A program made the position numbers and the translations under genes. A stretch of DNA of 8,311 nt from an uncultured Planctomycetaceae bacterium (lineage in GTDB: Bacteria; Planctomycetota; Planctomycetia; Pirellulales; UBA1268): contig CAISKG010000453.1 in the NCBI GenBank assembly GCA_903885855.1, positions 1-8,311 on the forward strand, given 5' to 3'. This document shows, in pieces, positions 5,484 to 8,311 of the stretch. Numbering within the stretch: position 1 is the first letter of the stretch; each line of letters starts with the position of its first letter. The notes under the pieces were generated by a model that had not been told where the DNA came from, made no database searches, and saw only the letters and a program-made list of their open reading frames with translations.

Positions 5484-7271
5484 GTGCTCCGGAGCCACAC
5501 CTGCGGCGAGTTGCGGGCCACGAACCTCGGCGCGACCGTCGCGCTGTGCGGCTGGATCGACCGCGTGCGCGACCACAAGGGGGTGATCTTCCTCGACCTC
5601 CGCGACCGCTGGGGCAAGACCCAGGTGGTCGTCGGCCCCGACAGCCCGGCGGCCACGCTGGCCGCGGCCCGTGCCGTCCGGCCGGAGTGGGTGGTGCTGG
5701 TGCGCGGCGAGGTCGGGGCGCGCCCCGAGGGGACGACCAATCCCAAGCTCCCCACCGGGGCGATCGAGGTCGTCTGCCGTGAGCTCGAGATCCTCAACGA
5801 GGCCGAGACGCCCGTCTTCCAGCCCGGCGCCGTCGAGCTCCCCGGCGAGGAGGTGCGCCTCGCCCACCGCTGGCTCGACCTGCGCCGCCCGGCGATGCAG
5901 CACAACCTCCTCCTCCGCCACCGGATCGTGAAGATCATGCGCGACCACTTCGACGAGCTGGGATTCGTCGACGTGGAGACGCCGATGCTCGGCCGCAGCA
6001 CCCCCGAGGGGGCGCGCGACTATCTCGTGCCCAGCCGCCTCGACCACGGCTCCTTCTTCGCCCTGCCGCAGTCGCCGCAGCTCTACAAGCAGCTCCTGAT
6101 GATGGCCGGCTTCGACCGGTACGTGCAGGTGGCGAAGTGCTTCCGCGACGAGGATCTCCGCGCCGACCGGCAGCCGGAGTTCACGCAGCTCGACGTCGAG
6201 ATGTCGTTCGTCACTTCCGACGACGTGATGGGGGTCATCGAGGGGCTGGTGCAGCGATCGGCGCGCGAGATCCTCGGGCTCGAGGTGCCGCTGCCGCTGC
6301 CGCGCCTCGGCTGGGACGAATGCATGGAGCGCTTCGGTCACGACGCCCCCGACCTGCGCTACGGGCTGGAGCTGGTCGATCTGGGCGCCGAGGCGGCGAC
6401 GAGCGGATTCCGCGTCTTCTCCGCCGCCCTCGAGGCGGGGGGGCGCGTGCGCGGGATCCGCGTGCCGGGCGGGGCGGCGCGGTTCTCGCGCAAGGAGCTC
6501 GACGACCTCACCGCCGTGGCCGTCGAGGCGGGGGCGAAGGGCCTGGTGTGGCTCAAGCTCGAGGCCGACGGGCAGTGGACCGGCCCGGTCGCCAAGAACC
6601 TCGGCGCCGCCGGCGCCGCGATCCGCACCAAGCTCCAGGCGGAGCCGGGCGACCTGGCGCTGGTGGTGGCCGACTCCTTCGAGGTCACCTGCAAGGCCCT
6701 GCACATGCTGCGCAAGCGTCTGGGAAGCCAGCTCGGCCTCTACGACCCCGCCGCCATGCACTTCTCCTGGGTGGTCGATTTCCCGATGTTCGCCCGCGAC
6801 GAGGAGAGCGGGGGCTGGGCCTCGATGCACCATCCCTTCACGGCGCCGCGTGCCGCCGACCGCGAGTTCCTCGCCACCGACCCGGCCCGCTGCCGGGCCC
6901 AGGCCTACGACCTGGTGATCAACGGGTCCGAGGCGGGCGGCGGCACGATCCGGATCCACGACGGGGCCACGCAGGAGAAGGTCTTCTCGCTGCTGGGCAT
7001 CACGCCGGAGCTGGCCCGCGAGCGCTTCGGCTTCCTGCTCGACGCGCTGCGCAGCGGCGCCCCGCCCCACGGCGGGATCGCGCTGGGCATCGACCGCTGG
7101 GTGATGCTCGTCGGCCGCCTCGATTCGATCCGCGACGTGATCGCCTTCCCCAAGACGCAGAAGGCCAGCGACCTGATGACCGGCGCCCCCGCGGCCGTCG
7201 ACGCCAAGCAGCTCGCGGAGCTCGGCGTGCGCACCGTCGTTCCCCCGGCGAAGCGGCCGGCGGGGGGCTGA
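5484..7271 (+). CDS. aspS: Aspartyl-tRNA synthetase, predicted non-discriminating
   Basis: This 595-residue class II synthetase attaches aspartate to tRNA in the cytoplasm. Family length is about 590. The N-terminal OB-fold anticodon-binding domain spans about residues 1-105 (CGWIDRVRDHKGVIFLDLRD at 22-41). Motif 1 is around VDVETPMLG with P167, followed by TPEGARDYLVPSR. Motif 2 is CFRDEDLRADRQPEFTQ from C219, with R221. A bacterial GAD insertion domain lies at about 290-420 (KPDLR-like PDLRYGLELVD, RGIRVPGGA, AGAKGLVWLK). MHHPFTAPR comes before motif 3, GIALGIDRWVML, with R538. His31 (DHKG) and Gly83 (RPEG) match the residues known in non-discriminating bacterial AspRS such as that of Pseudomonas aeruginosa, where the discriminating E. 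coli enzyme has Leu30 and a lysine. Such enzymes also charge tRNA-Asn, which GatCAB then amidates. GTG start chosen by Shine-Dalgarno and by this numbering. No GatCAB or asnS gene is in the window. Confidence 0.97.
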   Translation: MLRSHTCGELRATNLGATVALCGWIDRVRDHKGVIFLDLRDRWGKTQVVVGPDSPAATLAAARAVRPEWVVLVRGEVGARPEGTTNPKLPTGAIEVVCRELEILNEAETPVFQPGAVELPGEEVRLAHRWLDLRRPAMQHNLLLRHRIVKIMRDHFDELGFVDVETPMLGRSTPEGARDYLVPSRLDHGSFFALPQSPQLYKQLLMMAGFDRYVQVAKCFRDEDLRADRQPEFTQLDVEMSFVTSDDVMGVIEGLVQRSAREILGLEVPLPLPRLGWDECMERFGHDAPDLRYGLELVDLGAEAATSGFRVFSAALEAGGRVRGIRVPGGAARFSRKELDDLTAVAVEAGAKGLVWLKLEADGQWTGPVAKNLGAAGAAIRTKLQAEPGDLALVVADSFEVTCKALHMLRKRLGSQLGLYDPAAMHFSWVVDFPMFARDEESGGWASMHHPFTAPRAADREFLATDPARCRAQAYDLVINGSEAGGGTIRIHDGATQEKVFSLLGITPELARERFGFLLDALRSGAPPHGGIALGIDRWVMLVGRLDSIRDVIAFPKTQKASDLMTGAPAAVDAKQLAELGVRTVVPPAKRPAGG

Positions 7272-7299
7272 CGCCGGCGGTCTCCGGGCGGATCGGCCC

Positions 7300-8256
7300 T
7301 CAGACGGCGGCGACGGCGTAGCGCGCCGTGAGACGCTCGCCGTCGGCCAGCACGCGCCACCCGGCCGCCGCGGCGAAGTCGCCCCGGCCGGGGAGCGTGG
7401 TGCAGGGCTCGATGCACACCGCCTGCCGGTGGGGCGGGGTGAAGATCACGCAGGCGGAGAAGACGGGGTCCCACTCGGCGCGGATCGCCGCCCCCCCGGC
7501 CCGGTCGACGACCCGCGCCACGACGCGGCCGAGCGCGTCGGTCGCGAGGCCGCAGAAGGGGTCGTCGAGCACCAGGCCCTCCCAGGCCGCGGCGCCGGGC
7601 AACCCGATCGGGCTGCCGTCATCCCGCCGCCGCTCCTCCGCCGGCCGGGGCACGCCCACCGGCAGCAGTCGCTCCTGCGGCTGCCACAGCGCGGCGGGCA
7701 CCTCGATCGCCGCGTCGCGCGGATCGGCCCCGGGCACGACCGGCACGGGATGGTAGGGATGGAGGCCCAGTGCCGCCGGCATCGTGCCGTGGGCGAGGAG
7801 GTCGAGGGCCACGTCGAGCCGCCCGGGCCCGAGGCTCCACGTCGCGGTCAGGCTGAAGTCGGCGGGCCAGCGGTGGAGGGCGTCGGGGGCGTCGGCGGAG
7901 AGCCGGAAGGCGATCACGAGCCGGGCCGCGTCCCGCTCGACGACGCGCCACGGCCGCTCGTGGACCAGCCCGTGGATCGGCCGGCCCAGGGCGTCGCCCG
8001 GCGGCAGCGACCAGACGCGGCCGCCGAAGTCGATCGTCGTCGTCGGCAGCCGGCCGGGAAAGGGGCAGAGGATCGGGATCCCGCCGCCGCTCGGCCGGCC
8101 CGTCGGGCCGGTGAAGTCGGCCGGCGCCCAGAGCACGTCGCGCGGGCCCTGCGGGCTCTCGAGCACCGCCGACGCGCACGCGCCACCGCGCCCGACGACG
8201 ATCGCCGCGCGGGCGGCCCCGGCGGCGAGGGGGACGATCTCGGGGGAGCCGTGCAT
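7300..8256 (-). CDS. Aldose 1-epimerase family protein (GalM-like)
   Basis: This 318-residue protein has the galactose mutarotase-like beta-sandwich signatures. GGGIPILCPFPGRL at 57-70 corresponds to the family's substrate-binding N-R region. GRPIHGLVHERPW at 91-103 carries H95. ALGLHPYHPV at 162-171 carries H166, the likely general acid. VCIEPCTTLPG at 280-290 carries E283, the likely general base. Members interconvert alpha and beta anomers of aldoses; related subfamilies act on glucose-6-phosphate (YeaD-like) or other sugars, so the substrate is not assigned. There is no signal peptide, so it is probably cytoplasmic. I chose the ATG at 8256 over the GTG at 8274 because a TATCAT element lies between them, 6 bases before the ATG, suggesting leaderless transcription. 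It converges on aspS with 28 bases between the two stops. The nearest genes give no sugar-pathway context. Confidence 0.92.
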   Translation of the reverse strand: MHGSPEIVPLAAGAARAAIVVGRGGACASAVLESPQGPRDVLWAPADFTGPTGRPSGGGIPILCPFPGRLPTTTIDFGGRVWSLPPGDALGRPIHGLVHERPWRVVERDAARLVIAFRLSADAPDALHRWPADFSLTATWSLGPGRLDVALDLLAHGTMPAALGLHPYHPVPVVPGADPRDAAIEVPAALWQPQERLLPVGVPRPAEERRRDDGSPIGLPGAAAWEGLVLDDPFCGLATDALGRVVARVVDRAGGAAIRAEWDPVFSACVIFTPPHRQAVCIEPCTTLPGRGDFAAAAGWRVLADGERLTARYAVAAV

Positions 8257-8262
8257 GGCGGC

Positions 8263-8268
8263 ATGATA
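8263..8268 (-). promoter_or_regulatory. Putative -10 element of the epimerase gene (TATCAT)
   Basis: On the minus strand TCGTATCAT is followed by GCCGCC and the ATG at 8256. TATCAT matches the -10 consensus at five of six positions. Transcription would start at about the ATG, giving a leaderless mRNA. No -35 is recognisable in the remaining sequence up to the right edge, and no gene is seen in 8275-8311. Confidence 0.45.
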
Positions 8269-8311
8269 CGACACGGGCCGCGCGAGGGTGGTGCGCCCCG
8301 GGCGGCGCCGA

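Noticed and set aside
5181..7070. A 629-codon minus-strand frame antisense to aspS
   Set aside because: It mirrors the aspS codons and has no recognisable domain. aspS is certain from its class II motifs.
7256..7278. GCCGGC ... GCCGGC inverted repeat over the aspS stop, a possible bidirectional terminator between convergent genes
   Set aside because: The stem is only 6 bp with an 11-base loop, has no U-tract on either side, and uses a self-palindromic GC word that is frequent here. A terminator is expected in this 28-base gap but is not demonstrable.
1..8311. Mobile element, CRISPR array, tRNA/rRNA, toxin-antitoxin or phage-defence genes
   Set aside because: I looked for transposase motifs, direct repeats with spacers, tRNA-like cloverleaf ends and small paired genes, and found none. 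The gene content is housekeeping.

Overview
The window is very GC-rich chromosomal DNA, roughly 70% G+C by eye, packed with housekeeping and conserved hypothetical genes. There are no mobile elements, tRNA or rRNA genes, CRISPR arrays or phage genes. Codons end almost always in G or C, and long spurious antisense reading frames occur throughout, as expected at this composition. The gene content suggests a Planctomycetota-like bacterium: a DUF309 protein, a stand-alone LON-domain protein, a YdiJ-type FAD/Fe-S oxidase and a non-discriminating-type AspRS. That placement is an inference from gene content and style, not a demonstrated assignment.

Layout. Positions 1-3609 hold a run of six minus-strand genes, read right to left. 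They are a DUF309 protein (3609-3205), a LON substrate-binding-domain protein (3193-2507), GTP cyclohydrolase I folE (2462-1824), an eight-helix membrane protein (1808-1089), a zinc-ribbon membrane protein (1067-573), and the N-terminus of an FAD-linked oxidase (538 to beyond the left edge). Gaps are 11 to 44 bases. A promoter-like element sits upstream of the DUF309 gene and another directly upstream of folE. From 3608 to 5338 there is a plus-strand run: endonuclease III (nth), dCTP deaminase (dcd, joined to nth by an ATGA overlap) and a 64-residue two-helix membrane protein whose ribosome binding site contains the dcd stop. A 145-base gap then leads to aspS (5484-7271, plus). A convergent minus-strand aldose 1-epimerase-like gene (8256-7300) follows, 28 bases away.

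Functional picture. folE (pterin/folate entry), dcd (dUMP supply for dTMP) and nth (repair of oxidised pyrimidines) loosely share nucleotide and genome maintenance. aspS is translation machinery. The epimerase-like gene is sugar metabolism. Four genes have no assignable function: DUF309, the eight-helix protein, the zinc-ribbon protein and the small membrane protein. The LON-domain protein has a recognised domain but an unclear role.

Most notable observations: (a) AspRS carries His31 and Gly83, the pair associated with bacterial non-discriminating AspRS, implying tRNA-dependent Asn synthesis; (b) TAYMMT-type -10 elements recur upstream of five transcription units, two placed so close to ATG (6-7 bases) that leaderless transcripts are likely; (c) the nth 5' end has no good start codon in frame and may hide a one-base slip in a C-run. 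I did not find a convincing undescribed multi-gene system. The uncharacterised membrane and zinc-ribbon genes behind folE are the best candidates for unexplored biology.
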